64,000 nt of DNA from Aliivibrio fischeri. GTDB lineage: Bacteria > Pseudomonadota > Gammaproteobacteria > Enterobacterales > Vibrionaceae. The DNA lies in assembly GCF_009727955.1 (NCBI RefSeq), contig NZ_WOBR01000013.1:62001-126000 (forward strand), given 5' to 3'. The position numbers and the translations under genes are program-made. A model generated the notes under the pieces. It was given only the letters and a program-made list of their open reading frames with translations. It had not been told where the DNA came from and did no database searches. Numbering within the stretch: position 1 is the first letter of the stretch; the number at the start of each line of letters is the position of its first letter. This document shows positions 1-10,776 of this stretch, piece after piece.

Positions 1-607
<607 letters not shown>

Positions 608-635
608 GGACTAACTGCGAGGACGCTTCGCTAAA

Positions 636-690
636 GGATTCAGGGGTATTTGTTGTGATTATGGTATCTAACAAATGTAACCCTGAAACC
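636..690. repeat. Imperfect inverted repeat in the galT-galK gap
   Basis: The 152-base gap between galT and galK has two arms of about 19-21 bases. The left arm (636-654) contains CAGGGGTATTTGTT and the right arm (670-690) contains AACAAATGTAACCCTG. They would fold into one stem-loop with a loop of about 15 bases and small bulges. There is no T tract, so this is not an ordinary terminator. It could affect mRNA stability or polarity within the operon, or be a dispersed repeat; nothing here decides between these. Confidence 0.45.
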
Positions 691-759
691 AACAAGGGAG
701 CTTGCGACTGATCTGAAACCTAAAAATAGAATTCCCTACAAAATTTTGAGAACAAGACT

Positions 760-1914
760 ATGACAAACCTAATTAAAAACGTAAAAGACGCATTCAACTC
801 AGTACTTTCTTACGCTCCAACGCACATTGTTCAAGCACCGGGTCGTGTGAACTTAATTGGTGAGCACACCGATTATAACGATGGCTTTGTATTACCTTGT
901 GCAATTAACTATCAAACGGTAGTGGCAGCAGCAAAGCGTGATGACAACATCGTTCGTGTTGTATCGGTTGATTATGGTAATGAAACGGATGAATTCGATA
1001 TCACTCAGGAGATCATTTTCCAAGAAAACAAAATGTGGTCGAATTACATTCGTGGCGTAGTGAAGTGTTTAATTGGCCGTGGTTATGAGTTTAAAGGTGC
1101 TGATATTTCAGTATCGGGTAACGTACCTCAAGGCGCGGGCCTTAGTTCATCGGCGGCGCTAGAAGTGGTTATTGGTCAGACGTTTAAAGAACTGTATAAC
1201 CTAAACATTAGCCAAGCAGAAATCGCACTGAATGGCCAGCAAGCAGAGAATGAATTTGTCGGTTGTAATTGCGGCATTATGGATCAAATGATCTCAGCAG
1301 AAGGCAACGAAAACCATGCGATGTTATTGGATTGTCGTTCATTAGAAACCACAGCGGTATCCATGCCAGAAGATATGTCAGTAGTTATTATTAATTCAAA
1401 TAAAAAACGTGGGTTAGTGGATTCTGAATACAATACGCGCCGTGAGCAATGTGAAGAAGCCGCTCGCCTCTTTGGTGTGAAAGCATTGCGTGATGTGACT
1501 ATTGAAGAATTCAACGCAAAAGCGCATGAATTAGATGAAATGGTCGCAAAACGTGCGCGTCACGTGATTACAGAAAATGATCGTACCGAAGAAGCCGCAA
1601 AAGTGTTAGCGTCAGGGGACATGAAACGCATGGCGGTTTTAATGGCTGAATCTCATGCCTCAATGCGTGATGATTTTGAAATCACGGTTAGCGAAGTGGA
1701 CACCTTGGTTGATATCGTTAAAAACGTGATTGGCGCAGAAGGTGGCGTACGCATGACAGGTGGTGGTTTTGGTGGCTGTATTGTTGCCTTAGTTCCACCA
1801 ACGTTAGTGGATGAAGTGAAAGCGGCCGTTGAAGAATTATATGAAGCGAAAACAGGCTTAAAAGAATCCATTTATGTTTGCCAAGCAACCAATGGTGCCG
1901 GTCTGGTTTTATAA
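760..1914 (+). CDS. galK: Galactokinase
   Basis: Phosphorylates galactose with ATP to galactose-1-phosphate in the cytoplasm. The 384 residues match the usual GalK length (about 382). All three GHMP-kinase motifs are visible: the galactokinase signature [15 protein letters not shown] (about 28-42), the ATP-binding loop with [11 protein letters not shown] (about 125-135), and a C-terminal [13 protein letters not shown]. It is followed after 9 bases by galM and preceded by galT, so the three are probably cotranscribed. Confidence 0.97.
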   Translation: MTNLIKNVKDAFNSVLSYAPTHIVQAPGRVNLIGEHTDYNDGFVLPCAINYQTVVAAAKRDDNIVRVVSVDYGNETDEFDITQEIIFQENKMWSNYIRGVVKCLIGRGYEFKGADISVSGNVPQGAGLSSSAALEVVIGQTFKELYNLNISQAEIALNGQQAENEFVGCNCGIMDQMISAEGNENHAMLLDCRSLETTAVSMPEDMSVVIINSNKKRGLVDSEYNTRREQCEEAARLFGVKALRDVTIEEFNAKAHELDEMVAKRARHVITENDRTEEAAKVLASGDMKRMAVLMAESHASMRDDFEITVSEVDTLVDIVKNVIGAEGGVRMTGGGFGGCIVALVPPTLVDEVKAAVEELYEAKTGLKESIYVCQATNGAGLVL

Positions 1915-1923
1915 GGAATAAAG

Positions 1924-2985
1924 ATGATAGAACAATCAACATTGTTCGAAACCATGACTCAGGAGGCGACCAGCGATGGTCGCCTTGCTCAGTTATTCGA
2001 ACTGAAAAATCAACATGGAATGCGTGCCGTATTTATGGATATTGGTGCAACGTGGCTAAGTTGCAAAGTGCCGGTTAAAGGTCAATTACGTGAAGTGTTG
2101 TTAGGGCAGTCAAGCATGGCTGATTTTTTAGAACAACAAAGTTATATGGGGGTCACTGTTGGCCGCTACGCAAATCGTATCGCAAATGGCCAATTTAAAA
2201 TTGATGGTATTAAACATCAAGTTGAAACCAATCAAGCAGGAAACACCTTACACGGCGGGCCTGAAGGGTTTAATAAACGTCGTTGGAACGTGGTAGAAGC
2301 AACGGAAAGCAGTGTTGAATTTGGCTTGGTATCATCGGATGGGGATCAAGGTTTTCCCGGTGATCTCGATGTGACCGTAAAATATCAGCTTACTAATGAT
2401 AATGAAGTAACCATTAGCTACAAAGCGACAACGAATAAGACAACCCCGATTAACTTAACCAATCATGCTTATTTTAATTTACTAGGGGCGGACAGTGAAC
2501 ACTTAGGGATAGATCATATCTTGAGTGTTAATTCTCAAGAGTTTGTACCAACGACAGAGTTTGGTATTCCTAAAGGACAATGGAAACGAGTTAAAAACAC
2601 GAATTTTGATTTCACTTCACCTAAAGTGATTTCGCAAGATTTCATGCTCGATAAAGACCAAGAAAAAGCCAAGGGATACGATCACTCTTTTGTTCTTGAT
2701 AAAGCGTGTTCTAAGGGAGAAAGCGCTGCGAGTTTAACTTCTCCAGATAGCTTAGTCACCATGCATGTATTTACGACTAAACCGGCAATGCAGCTGTATA
2801 CCGGAAATTGGCTCGCTGGTACACCAAATCGAGTGGGAGGGGAGTATCAGGATTATTCTGGTATTGCATTAGAGACCCAATTCCTGCCTGATGCGCTAAA
2901 TCATCCAGAGTGGGATCACCCAAGTACTATTTTGCAACCAGATGAAACGTATCAACATCAAACTTGCTATCAATTTATTGTTTGA
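1924..2985 (+). CDS. galM: Aldose 1-epimerase (galactose mutarotase)
   Basis: Interconverts alpha and beta anomers of galactose so that galactokinase receives its substrate. The 353 residues contain GRYANRIANGQF near residue 80, the active-site stretch NLTNHAYFNL (catalytic His) and, near the C-terminus, LETQFLPDALNHPEW with the catalytic Glu. It lies 9 bases after galK with the ribosome-binding sequence AAGGAATAAAG, and a strong terminator follows. No signal peptide, as expected for a cytoplasmic enzyme. Confidence 0.96.
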   Translation: MIEQSTLFETMTQEATSDGRLAQLFELKNQHGMRAVFMDIGATWLSCKVPVKGQLREVLLGQSSMADFLEQQSYMGVTVGRYANRIANGQFKIDGIKHQVETNQAGNTLHGGPEGFNKRRWNVVEATESSVEFGLVSSDGDQGFPGDLDVTVKYQLTNDNEVTISYKATTNKTTPINLTNHAYFNLLGADSEHLGIDHILSVNSQEFVPTTEFGIPKGQWKRVKNTNFDFTSPKVISQDFMLDKDQEKAKGYDHSFVLDKACSKGESAASLTSPDSLVTMHVFTTKPAMQLYTGNWLAGTPNRVGGEYQDYSGIALETQFLPDALNHPEWDHPSTILQPDETYQHQTCYQFIV

Positions 2986-3010
2986 TAGTTAAGGTCATTA
3001 GATAGAAAAA

Positions 3011-3037
3011 AGGAGCGATCATTCGCTCCTTTTGATT
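3011..3037. terminator. Bidirectional rho-independent terminator, galM / RND pump
   Basis: A perfect 8-bp stem AGGAGCGA/TCGCTCCT with a TCAT loop has T-rich flanks on both strands. It lies between the convergent ends of galM (+) and the efflux pump gene (-). Confidence 0.85.
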
Positions 3038-3058
3038 TAGTTCTTTTTATGAACGATG

Positions 3059-6000
3059 TTACTCTTCAATGGCTTTGATTCTGAAGAACATCGCATAGAA
3101 CAATGGAATAACGATTAACGTCAGAATCGTTGCAAATAACAAACCAAACATAATCGTTACCGCCATACTCTTAAAGAATGGGTCAATCAGTAATGGTGCA
3201 ACCCCTAAGATAGTGGTCAATGCGCCAAGTAATACTGGTCGAGCACGACTTAAAGAAGCGTCGATAATGGCATGATATGGCATCTTACCTTCTCTAATTT
3301 CAGCATCCGCTTGGTCTACCAATACAATGGCATTCTTCACCATCATACCAATTAAGCTTAAGAAACCTAATATCGCCATAAACTCAAATGGTGTTTGGAA
3401 TATGATTAATCCAACCGTTACCCCAATGATAGCAAGTGGTGCGGTTAACCAAATCACGAGAGGCTGACGTAGCGCATTAAACATGAAAATAACCGATAAG
3501 ATCATTGCAGCAAAACCATAAGGCGCTGAAATTACTAATCCTTCATTCGCATCTTTAGACGCTTTGTATTCACCGTACCAAATTAACTCGTAACCTGCTG
3601 GCAGATCGATCGCTTCGATTTTTTGACGAACTTGATTAAATGCATCAGCGGTTAATACGCCCGGAGCGGGGTCCGCTTGCACCAGAATCGTCGGCATTCT
3701 ATCAATACGACGCAAAATCGCATCTTCCCAAACCACATCAGTGGATTCAACTAATTGGCTAACAGAGATAAAACCACCAACAGCATGGCTGTATACTTCA
3801 GTGTTTTCAATTGCACGTTGGTGACTACGCTCTGTTTCTGGTGAGCGTGCCACAATCGGGATAAGATCATTGCCTTCACGATAAACACCAACATTACGTC
3901 CAGATAAGGTCTGTGCAATGGCTTGGTTAATTTCTTGTGTTGTTAAACCAAATTGTTGTGCTTTTTCTTCTGAATAGAGAGGACGCAGCACTGGCACTTG
4001 TTGACGCCAATCATCTTGAACCGCAATTAACTGTGGATCATTCAACATGATGGTTTTTGCTTGTTCTGCTAGTTGACGAAGTACGGCACTGTCTGGACCT
4101 TTAAATCCAGCTTCAATTTTTTTACCACCCCCACGACCCAGCATGAACTTCCATACTTTGATGGATGCATCCGTGTATTTTTCATCAAGTTCACTTTGTA
4201 ATTCACCCAATAATGGCGCAATGTTTTGGTAATCATCAATATCAATTAATAATTGACCGTAACTTGGATTACGAGCCTCTGGTGAATAGGTCAGCATAAA
4301 GCGTAGACCACCGCCACCAACAAAGCTGGTGATGTTAGTAATACCTGCTTTTTGTTTTATGTCTTGCTCAATACTTGCAATAGTTTGCTCTGTACGTTTT
4401 ATGTCTGAGCCTTGAGGTAAATACACATCAACAACAAATTGTGCACGCTGAGATTCAGGCATAAAACCTGGTGGAATGTATTTTGCCCCATAAATAGAAG
4501 TAAATAAGACCATCAATAATAGACTAAGACTAATGACTCGGTGTTTAATTACCCAAGTTAATAGCTGACGATACCAACGACTTACACGGCCAATAGGTGC
4601 TTGTGTATCTACTGGTTTTACTTTTAAAAAGTCGTAGCACAACATTGGTGTGATGGTTACGGCAAAGACCCAACTTAGTAGCATAGAGTAAAGAATTACC
4701 CAAAATAGTGAACCAGCATATTCACCCATATCTGATGGTGATAAACCAATGGCACTGAATGCACAGATACCTACAACCGTACCACCCAGCAGAGGCCATT
4801 TTGTGGCATTAACCACATCAGATACGATGTCATCTCGACTATCATTTGGCGTCGTTTGCAGGCGCACCAAAATACCATCAGTCACAACAATGGCGTTATC
4901 CACGAGCATCCCTAATGCGATGATTAAGGCGCCTAATGAAATGCGCTGCATCGCAATGTCTTCAATCAGCATGATGCATAAGGTGCCAGCAACGGTTAGT
5001 AGCAATACAAAGCCGATGATGATCCCTGAACGAACTCCCATAAAGAGAAGAAGTACAATAAATACGATCACAACCGCTGCAATCAAGTTATCAATGAAGT
5101 TCGTAACCGACGCTCGAACCGAATCTGATTGCATTGAAATAACATTGAGCTCAATACCTAAAGGGCGCTGGTTTTCTAATTCAGCAATGCGTGCTTTTAC
5201 AGCATCACCCATATTAACCACGTTGCCACCTGCGACATTCGAGATACCAAACCCAACAGCGCGCTGGCCATTGTAGCGAACCATCATGCTTTGTGGCTCT
5301 TGATAACCACGAGTTACCGTTGCAATGTCACCTAAACGAAGTACCGCATTATTGTCACCCAGATTGATTTGCAGATTAATCAGATCATTAAACGAGTTCA
5401 CATTTGAGCTTGGAATAACAGGGATACGCATTGAATCGGTCTCAATGCTGCCTGCAACCGTCACCATGTTTTGTTTTTGTAATACTTGATAGACTTTTTC
5501 TGCTGAAACCCCAAACTTAGCCATACGCTCGGCAGACATTTCAATAAAAATGGTCTCTTGGCGTTCACCTAATGTAGCGGTTTTTGCTACACCGGGAACT
5601 AATACCAGCTCACGACGAAGATCATCAACATAATCTTGCAGCTGTTTATCACTAAATCCATCACCAGTCACGGCGAAGAATAGGGCATAAACATCTGAGA
5701 AATCATCATTAACGATCGATGATCCAGCTCCCGGAGGTAACATGCGTTGTGCATCACCCACTTTGCGACGCAGTTTGTCCCATACTTGTTGCAGCGCGGC
5801 TTGACTGCCTGCAAATTCAAGTTTGATCTCGACCGTCACTTCAGACATGCCTTGCTTTGAGACTGACTTTATCTCTTTTACTTCTTGAAGAGACTGAACC
5901 GCACCTTCAATAACATCGGTTACTTCATCAGAGACCTCTTGAGCGGTAGCACCAGAATAAGGGGTATTGATTACCGCTTGGCGAATCACAAATTCAGGAT

Positions 6001-6109
6001 CTTCAAATCGTCCAAGTTTTAAGTAGCTTAAATAGCCACCAAATAAAATTAATGCAATAAGCACCCATACCGAGGTACGTTTAGCTATGGTGTAACGAGC
6101 GATATCCAT
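3059..6109 (-). CDS. RND-family multidrug efflux permease (HAE1/AcrB type)
   Basis: Inner-membrane proton-driven exporter that would work with the adjacent adaptor and a TolC-like channel encoded elsewhere. At 1016 residues it has the size of the AcrB family, with an N-terminal membrane segment, two large periplasmic loops and C-terminal helices. TM4 reads LGMLVDNAIVVTDG, keeping the first proton-relay Asp but with Asn where AcrB has its second. TM10 has MMVKNAIVLVDQ with the conserved Lys. The start lies 3 bases after the adaptor stop, so the two are cotranscribed. The substrate cannot be read from the sequence. Confidence 0.93.
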   Translation of the reverse strand: MDIARYTIAKRTSVWVLIALILFGGYLSYLKLGRFEDPEFVIRQAVINTPYSGATAQEVSDEVTDVIEGAVQSLQEVKEIKSVSKQGMSEVTVEIKLEFAGSQAALQQVWDKLRRKVGDAQRMLPPGAGSSIVNDDFSDVYALFFAVTGDGFSDKQLQDYVDDLRRELVLVPGVAKTATLGERQETIFIEMSAERMAKFGVSAEKVYQVLQKQNMVTVAGSIETDSMRIPVIPSSNVNSFNDLINLQINLGDNNAVLRLGDIATVTRGYQEPQSMMVRYNGQRAVGFGISNVAGGNVVNMGDAVKARIAELENQRPLGIELNVISMQSDSVRASVTNFIDNLIAAVVIVFIVLLLFMGVRSGIIIGFVLLLTVAGTLCIMLIEDIAMQRISLGALIIALGMLVDNAIVVTDGILVRLQTTPNDSRDDIVSDVVNATKWPLLGGTVVGICAFSAIGLSPSDMGEYAGSLFWVILYSMLLSWVFAVTITPMLCYDFLKVKPVDTQAPIGRVSRWYRQLLTWVIKHRVISLSLLLMVLFTSIYGAKYIPPGFMPESQRAQFVVDVYLPQGSDIKRTEQTIASIEQDIKQKAGITNITSFVGGGGLRFMLTYSPEARNPSYGQLLIDIDDYQNIAPLLGELQSELDEKYTDASIKVWKFMLGRGGGKKIEAGFKGPDSAVLRQLAEQAKTIMLNDPQLIAVQDDWRQQVPVLRPLYSEEKAQQFGLTTQEINQAIAQTLSGRNVGVYREGNDLIPIVARSPETERSHQRAIENTEVYSHAVGGFISVSQLVESTDVVWEDAILRRIDRMPTILVQADPAPGVLTADAFNQVRQKIEAIDLPAGYELIWYGEYKASKDANEGLVISAPYGFAAMILSVIFMFNALRQPLVIWLTAPLAIIGVTVGLIIFQTPFEFMAILGFLSLIGMMVKNAIVLVDQADAEIREGKMPYHAIIDASLSRARPVLLGALTTILGVAPLLIDPFFKSMAVTIMFGLLFATILTLIVIPLFYAMFFRIKAIEE

Positions 6110-6112
6110 ACG

Positions 6113-7225
6113 TTATTCCTCAACCTGCGAAGAAAGCGTGTCAGTATATGGTCTCACTTCCATGCCTTCTTTTAAGCTAGAAGCTCCTGCAATAATAATA
6201 CGCTCACCAGTATGCAACCCATCGTTAATAACAATTCGATTTGATACTAAAGTTCCAGCGTTAATAGTACGCTTTTGAACTTTATTCTCTTGAGTTACAA
6301 CCCATACAAATTGACCACCTTGGTTGTCCGGCACAACCGCTGTTAATGGTACAGTAATGAGTAATGACGCTTGATCTTGTTCATCTGAATAAACCGGTAC
6401 GACTTTAACCGTCATCCCTGGAAGTACATTAACACCACGCAGATCTTCAAATTTAAGAACCACAGGATACGTTTGTGTGATTGGATCCGCTTGTGTTCCA
6501 TAAGTGCTTAGCACAAGAGGGAAGGTTTCATTACGAAGTGCACTAATTTGAGCGAGTGCTTTAGATCCTTTTAAGTCTCCTAACATCACACTATCAGGAA
6601 TATGGATTAGCACTTCCAAATCATCAAGGTTATGAACCGTTAATACAGGACTGTTTGCTTGAATTTGCACGTGATTATCGATCATTTTCTTGCCAATGAT
6701 GCCATCAAATGGTGCATTTAGTTGCGTGTATTCGAGTTGACGTTGAGCTTCATCTAAACGGTTTTTGGCTAATTGATAACGCGTGGTTAATGTATCTAAA
6801 TCGCTTTTTGCAATTGCTTGGCTTTTTTCATAAATGGCTTTGCCGCGAGTATATTCTGCCTTGCTGTTTTTGTATTCAACTCGAGCTGATTCTAATGCCG
6901 TTTGTGCATCACGAGGATCAAGTTGAGCTAATAGTTGTCCTTTTTTAACTTGTTGACCTTCATCAACTAAAACATTAATCACACGTCCGTTCATTCTAAA
7001 TGCTAAATCAGCACGTTGTGCAGAGCGAACGACACCATTAAAACGCAGTTGTGCGTTAGCACTAGGAGATATGATCTCAGTAAGCGCTGGTCTAATTGTC
7101 GGTTGTGAGATCTCTTTAGCTACTTCATTAGTGTCACAACCAGAAATGACTATGGAGCCAACAGCAAGACTTACTGCAATGGCCGTTTTTTTAATTAACA
7201 TTAATGTAGAAGTGGTAGAACGCAT
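6113..7225 (-). CDS. RND efflux periplasmic adaptor lipoprotein (membrane fusion protein)
   Basis: Bridges the inner-membrane pump and the outer-membrane channel. The 370 residues begin with a lipoprotein signal ending in the lipobox VISGC (Cys about residue 30). A biotinyl-lipoyl half-motif (RINGRVINVLVDEGQQVKKGQLLAQLDPRD-like region) follows, then a coiled-coil hairpin (about 110-170) and beta-barrel domains. The ribosome-binding sequence is AGGA before the ATG. It is first in a two-gene operon with the pump and divergent from a TetR gene. No outer-membrane channel gene is present here. Confidence 0.92.
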   Translation of the reverse strand: MRSTTSTLMLIKKTAIAVSLAVGSIVISGCDTNEVAKEISQPTIRPALTEIISPSANAQLRFNGVVRSAQRADLAFRMNGRVINVLVDEGQQVKKGQLLAQLDPRDAQTALESARVEYKNSKAEYTRGKAIYEKSQAIAKSDLDTLTTRYQLAKNRLDEAQRQLEYTQLNAPFDGIIGKKMIDNHVQIQANSPVLTVHNLDDLEVLIHIPDSVMLGDLKGSKALAQISALRNETFPLVLSTYGTQADPITQTYPVVLKFEDLRGVNVLPGMTVKVVPVYSDEQDQASLLITVPLTAVVPDNQGGQFVWVVTQENKVQKRTINAGTLVSNRIVINDGLHTGERIIIAGASSLKEGMEVRPYTDTLSSQVEE

Positions 7226-7291
7226 TTACTCAGTCCTCATGAAAGAGCGATTAATCCAATAAATTGATTGAAGGAGTTTTACAATTAAAAA

Positions 7292-7309
7292 GTAAACTCA
7301 TGAGTTTAT
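7292..7309. promoter_or_regulatory. Probable TetR operator 1 (perfect palindrome)
   Basis: TAAACTCATGAGTTTA (7293-7308) is a perfect 16-bp palindrome in the divergent gap between the adaptor gene and the TetR gene, about 70 bases upstream of the adaptor start. Its half-site GTAAACTCA recurs 39 bases away at 7331. Confidence 0.6.
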
Positions 7310-7330
7310 TTTATACATAAAAGTAATAAA

Positions 7331-7348
7331 GTAAACTCAAAAGTGTAC
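7331..7348. promoter_or_regulatory. Probable TetR operator 2 (imperfect palindrome)
   Basis: GTAAACTCAAAAGTGTAC has the same left half-site as operator 1 and the same 18-base frame, with a degenerate right half. It lies nearer the TetR start, so it may serve autoregulation. Confidence 0.5.
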
Positions 7349-7395
7349 ATTTGTTTTAGGAATGGTTAGACTAGCTCATATAGATTGGAGGAGAC

Positions 7396-8007
7396 ATGCA
7401 AAAGAAACTGACGAGATCACAGCAAAAGCACCTAGATATTATTAATGCAGCAAAAGAAGAATTTATTGAATTTGGCTTTTTAGCCGCAAATATGGATAGG
7501 ATTACCGCATCTGCAGAGGTTTCTAAACGTACGCTTTATAGACATTTTGAAAGCAAAGAAGTGTTATTTGAATCTGTTTTGACCATTATTAATGATTCAG
7601 TGAACGAGAGTGTTTCTTATCATTTTGATCCCGATAAGAGTACAGAAGAACAGTTGATAGAGATAGCTTATAAAGAGATTGATGTTCTTTATAAAACCTA
7701 TGGTATTGCTTTAGCTCGAACCATTGTGATGGAGTTTTTGCGTCAACCCGAAATGGCAAAAAATCTTATCCAAAACATCTATAGTATCCGTGCGATTACT
7801 CAGTGGTTTAGAAGTGCAATTGAAGCGAAAAGGCTCAAAGATGTCGATCCAAAGTTAATGACAGATGTGTATGTAAGTTTGTTTCAAGGCTTGTTTTTTT
7901 GGCCTCAAGTGATGCATTTAGATAGCGAACCTCAAGGTGAAGAATTAAGACAAAAAATAGAAACATTAAGCACGATTTTCTTACAGAGTTATGAGTTTGT
8001 TGAGTAA
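7396..8007 (+). CDS. TetR/AcrR-family transcriptional regulator
   Basis: 203 residues with an N-terminal helix-turn-helix (about 10-60: AAKEEFIEFGFLAANMDRITASAEVSKRTLYRHF-type pattern, including SKRTLYRHFESKEVLF) and an all-helical C-terminal ligand domain. Start preceded by GGAGGAG. Divergent from the RND efflux operon with two operator-like palindromes between them, so it is probably the local repressor, released by a pump substrate. The ligand is unknown. Confidence 0.92.
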   Translation: MQKKLTRSQQKHLDIINAAKEEFIEFGFLAANMDRITASAEVSKRTLYRHFESKEVLFESVLTIINDSVNESVSYHFDPDKSTEEQLIEIAYKEIDVLYKTYGIALARTIVMEFLRQPEMAKNLIQNIYSIRAITQWFRSAIEAKRLKDVDPKLMTDVYVSLFQGLFFWPQVMHLDSEPQGEELRQKIETLSTIFLQSYEFVE

Positions 8008-8153
8008 CCCATTTGTATAAAGATGTAAATATGCACCATATCATTTCAATAATTAATGAGGGAAAGATCAAACTTAGCTGAGTTATTTTACGACAAAGTA
8101 CTTAAGGCGATTATAGTTAATAATTATATCTACAAATAAAGTGCTAGGTTTTT

Positions 8154-10748
8154 ATGAATAATGATATGTCATTAAAGAAAAAGAGCATTCTCGCGTTAGC
8201 TTGCTATGTTTGTTTTTTAATTACGGTTATTGGCAGTATTACTTATTATGTTGTTGAACCTCCTATTCGTGAAAACCTTGAAAATAACCTCAATTTACGT
8301 ACTCAACTTTTAGCCAGAGAAATTGAAGATCCGCTTAATCATTCTCTTTCAACATTGCATGCTCTTGTTGGTGTAGCTGTGAGTGGTTACTCTAAAGATG
8401 TTCTTGAAGATATGATTTATTCTGTTTTCAAAGAAAGTGACGAAATCATAATTAGTGGTGGGATCTGGCCTGAGCCAAATACACTTGAACCATCGAAACA
8501 GTTAGCTAGTATTTTCTTTTCACGTGATGATGAAGGAAAAATTAGTTTTATTAATGATTACAACCTTCCAAGTAACACGCCTTATCAACAAGAATCATGG
8601 TATACATCGGTTTCACATGAAAACAGTAGCCATAATATTTCATGGTCTGAGGTTTACATTGATCCTTTTACCAAGCAGAAGATGATCACCGCTTCACAAC
8701 CTTATTTTGAAAATAACCAGTTTGTTGGTGTTGCAACTATTGATATTTCATTGAAAGGATTAATTGGTGTTATTGAATCTCAAGCTGAGAAGCATCAGTT
8801 AGGCATATCAATTTACGATGGGCACACAACCATTGCGGAGTATAAGTTTTCCGTTAATAAAAATATGTATGTGGTTGAGCACTTAATGAATGAGTTGAAT
8901 TGGCAGCTGAAAGTGGTTAATTCAGTTCTTACCGTAGCAGATGAAACTTATGCCCAAGTGGTTAATATTGAGTTTGGTATTGTGCCTATTTTATTGGCTT
9001 GTGTGATTTTGGCGTATTACTTTATTAATCGTAGTTTAATTAACCCAATAGTCTTGATTTCACAGCAAGTAAATGAGAGGGAATCAAGCGGAAAAATCGA
9101 TATTAATTATAGCTATAAAGACGAAATTGGTGATTTGATATATTCGTTTAACCAAAAAACAGAATATTTAGAGATTGAAAAAACAAAAGCAGAAGCATTA
9201 GCTAAAGCAAAAAGTTCATTCTTAGCTAACATGTCTCATGAAATTCGAACACCATTAAATGGTATTATTGGTATGTCTGATATCTTAGCTGAAACGGATT
9301 TAACACCGGTTCAATCAGAATATGTTGAAACCATTGATACCTCATCACAAACACTGCTTTTATTAATTAATGACATTCTTGATTTATCAAAAATAGAATC
9401 TGGAAATTTAGTTATTGTCCCTCAAGAATCAAATGTTGCGGAAGTTGCGTACGATACATTAACTGTGATTTTAAGCAAAGCGACAGAAAAAGGGTTAGCG
9501 TTACAAATCGATCTTGCCACTGATTTACCAGATATTGTCATGCTGGACGAGCATCGATTACGTCAAGTATTGATGAATTTGTTATCTAATGCAGTGAAAT
9601 TTACCCAAGATGGGGCGGTCATTTTATCTATTAATTACCAGCAAAAAGAAAATGGTCGAGGTCTATTATTCTTTTCAGTAAAAGATACGGGCATTGGGAT
9701 AAGTAAGGATAAGTGTGAGCAGATATTTGAACCATTTACACAAGAAGATAGTTCAATTACTCGTCAGTTTGGTGGAACTGGTTTAGGGCTAGCAATCTGT
9801 CGTCAATTAGTTGAAATGCTTGGCGGTGAATTGAAAGTGGATTCTGAAAAAGGTTTTGGAAGTAAATTTCACTTCATATTGGATGTTGAGGTAATTGAGC
9901 CTAAGCACAAAGGGTTAGAGCAATACGCTCAATCCCCATGCATCATCATTAGTAATAATGTGCTTTATGCGACCCAGCTTGAAATGGAGTGTAAAAAGTT
10001 AGGGATTCATAGTCGAATAATTCAAGCATTAGATTTACAAAATGAATCAATAAGTCAAAGTGATGTGGTTATTTATTGCCAAAAAACATCTACGGAAGCG
10101 TTAAGTGATGTTAGGTTAATGAATGAATTGAAGAATCGACCTGCAATTGTTGTATGTAAGAAGCATCAAGATGAAAAAGTTGATTTTGAGAGAACAATTG
10201 AAGGCGTGATTACGTATCCATTACTCGGTAAGCGTTTTTATAAGGTAATGAAACAAGCGTTTATGGACAGTGGATCTTTTCATGAAATAGAGTCAGAAAA
10301 GACGAAAGGCGATAAGCTAGAAATTGATCAAGTTAAAGAAAAACCGCACGAAATAGGTAATGCCGCTGTTGTTGAAAAAACGGTTCTTGTTGTTGAAGAT
10401 AACGCGATTAATCAAAAAGTAGCGTCTTTATTACTTAAAAAAGCCGGTTTTTCTGTTGAAATAGCCAATAATGGCCAAGAAGCATTAGATATGGTTATGG
10501 CACAAACATCGTCTTATAGTTTAGTACTTATGGACTGTATGATGCCAATAATGGATGGATTTGCGGCTACTGAAGCGATTAGGAAATGGGAAGAAAATCA
10601 AGAGAAGAAACGCTTACCTATTATTGCGTTAACAGCGAGTGTTTTCGTTGAAGATATTGATAAATGCTACCAATCAGGAATGGATGATTATGTAGCAAAA
10701 CCATTTAGAAAAGAATTGATTTTAGAGAAATTAGAAGCGTATACATAA
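8154..10748 (+). CDS. Hybrid sensor histidine kinase with Cache sensor and receiver domain
   Basis: 864 residues. A membrane helix (about 11-33) is followed by a periplasmic Cache-type sensor (about 35-270; QESWYTS and [10 protein letters not shown] segments), a second helix (about 272-295), a HAMP-like linker and a HisKA domain with the phospho-accepting His near residue 362 in [14 protein letters not shown]. The ATPase domain has [17 protein letters not shown] and [10 protein letters not shown] pseudo-receiver-like stretch comes next, then a true receiver from about residue 740 ([20 protein letters not shown], final KPF). No HPt domain. Monocistronic; no partner regulator is adjacent, so signal and output are unknown. 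The sensor lacks the full dCache amino-acid motif. Confidence 0.93.
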   Translation: MNNDMSLKKKSILALACYVCFLITVIGSITYYVVEPPIRENLENNLNLRTQLLAREIEDPLNHSLSTLHALVGVAVSGYSKDVLEDMIYSVFKESDEIIISGGIWPEPNTLEPSKQLASIFFSRDDEGKISFINDYNLPSNTPYQQESWYTSVSHENSSHNISWSEVYIDPFTKQKMITASQPYFENNQFVGVATIDISLKGLIGVIESQAEKHQLGISIYDGHTTIAEYKFSVNKNMYVVEHLMNELNWQLKVVNSVLTVADETYAQVVNIEFGIVPILLACVILAYYFINRSLINPIVLISQQVNERESSGKIDINYSYKDEIGDLIYSFNQKTEYLEIEKTKAEALAKAKSSFLANMSHEIRTPLNGIIGMSDILAETDLTPVQSEYVETIDTSSQTLLLLINDILDLSKIESGNLVIVPQESNVAEVAYDTLTVILSKATEKGLALQIDLATDLPDIVMLDEHRLRQVLMNLLSNAVKFTQDGAVILSINYQQKENGRGLLFFSVKDTGIGISKDKCEQIFEPFTQEDSSITRQFGGTGLGLAICRQLVEMLGGELKVDSEKGFGSKFHFILDVEVIEPKHKGLEQYAQSPCIIISNNVLYATQLEMECKKLGIHSRIIQALDLQNESISQSDVVIYCQKTSTEALSDVRLMNELKNRPAIVVCKKHQDEKVDFERTIEGVITYPLLGKRFYKVMKQAFMDSGSFHEIESEKTKGDKLEIDQVKEKPHEIGNAAVVEKTVLVVEDNAINQKVASLLLKKAGFSVEIANNGQEALDMVMAQTSSYSLVLMDCMMPIMDGFAATEAIRKWEENQEKKRLPIIALTASVFVEDIDKCYQSGMDDYVAKPFRKELILEKLEAYT

Positions 10749-10776
10749 TTAAATAAATGATACGCTTCATTAATAT

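Noticed and set aside
4749-5276. 175-codon plus-strand ORF inside the RND pump gene
   Set aside because: It lies antisense to a well-conserved region of the pump, has no ribosome-binding site and a composition typical of a shadow frame.
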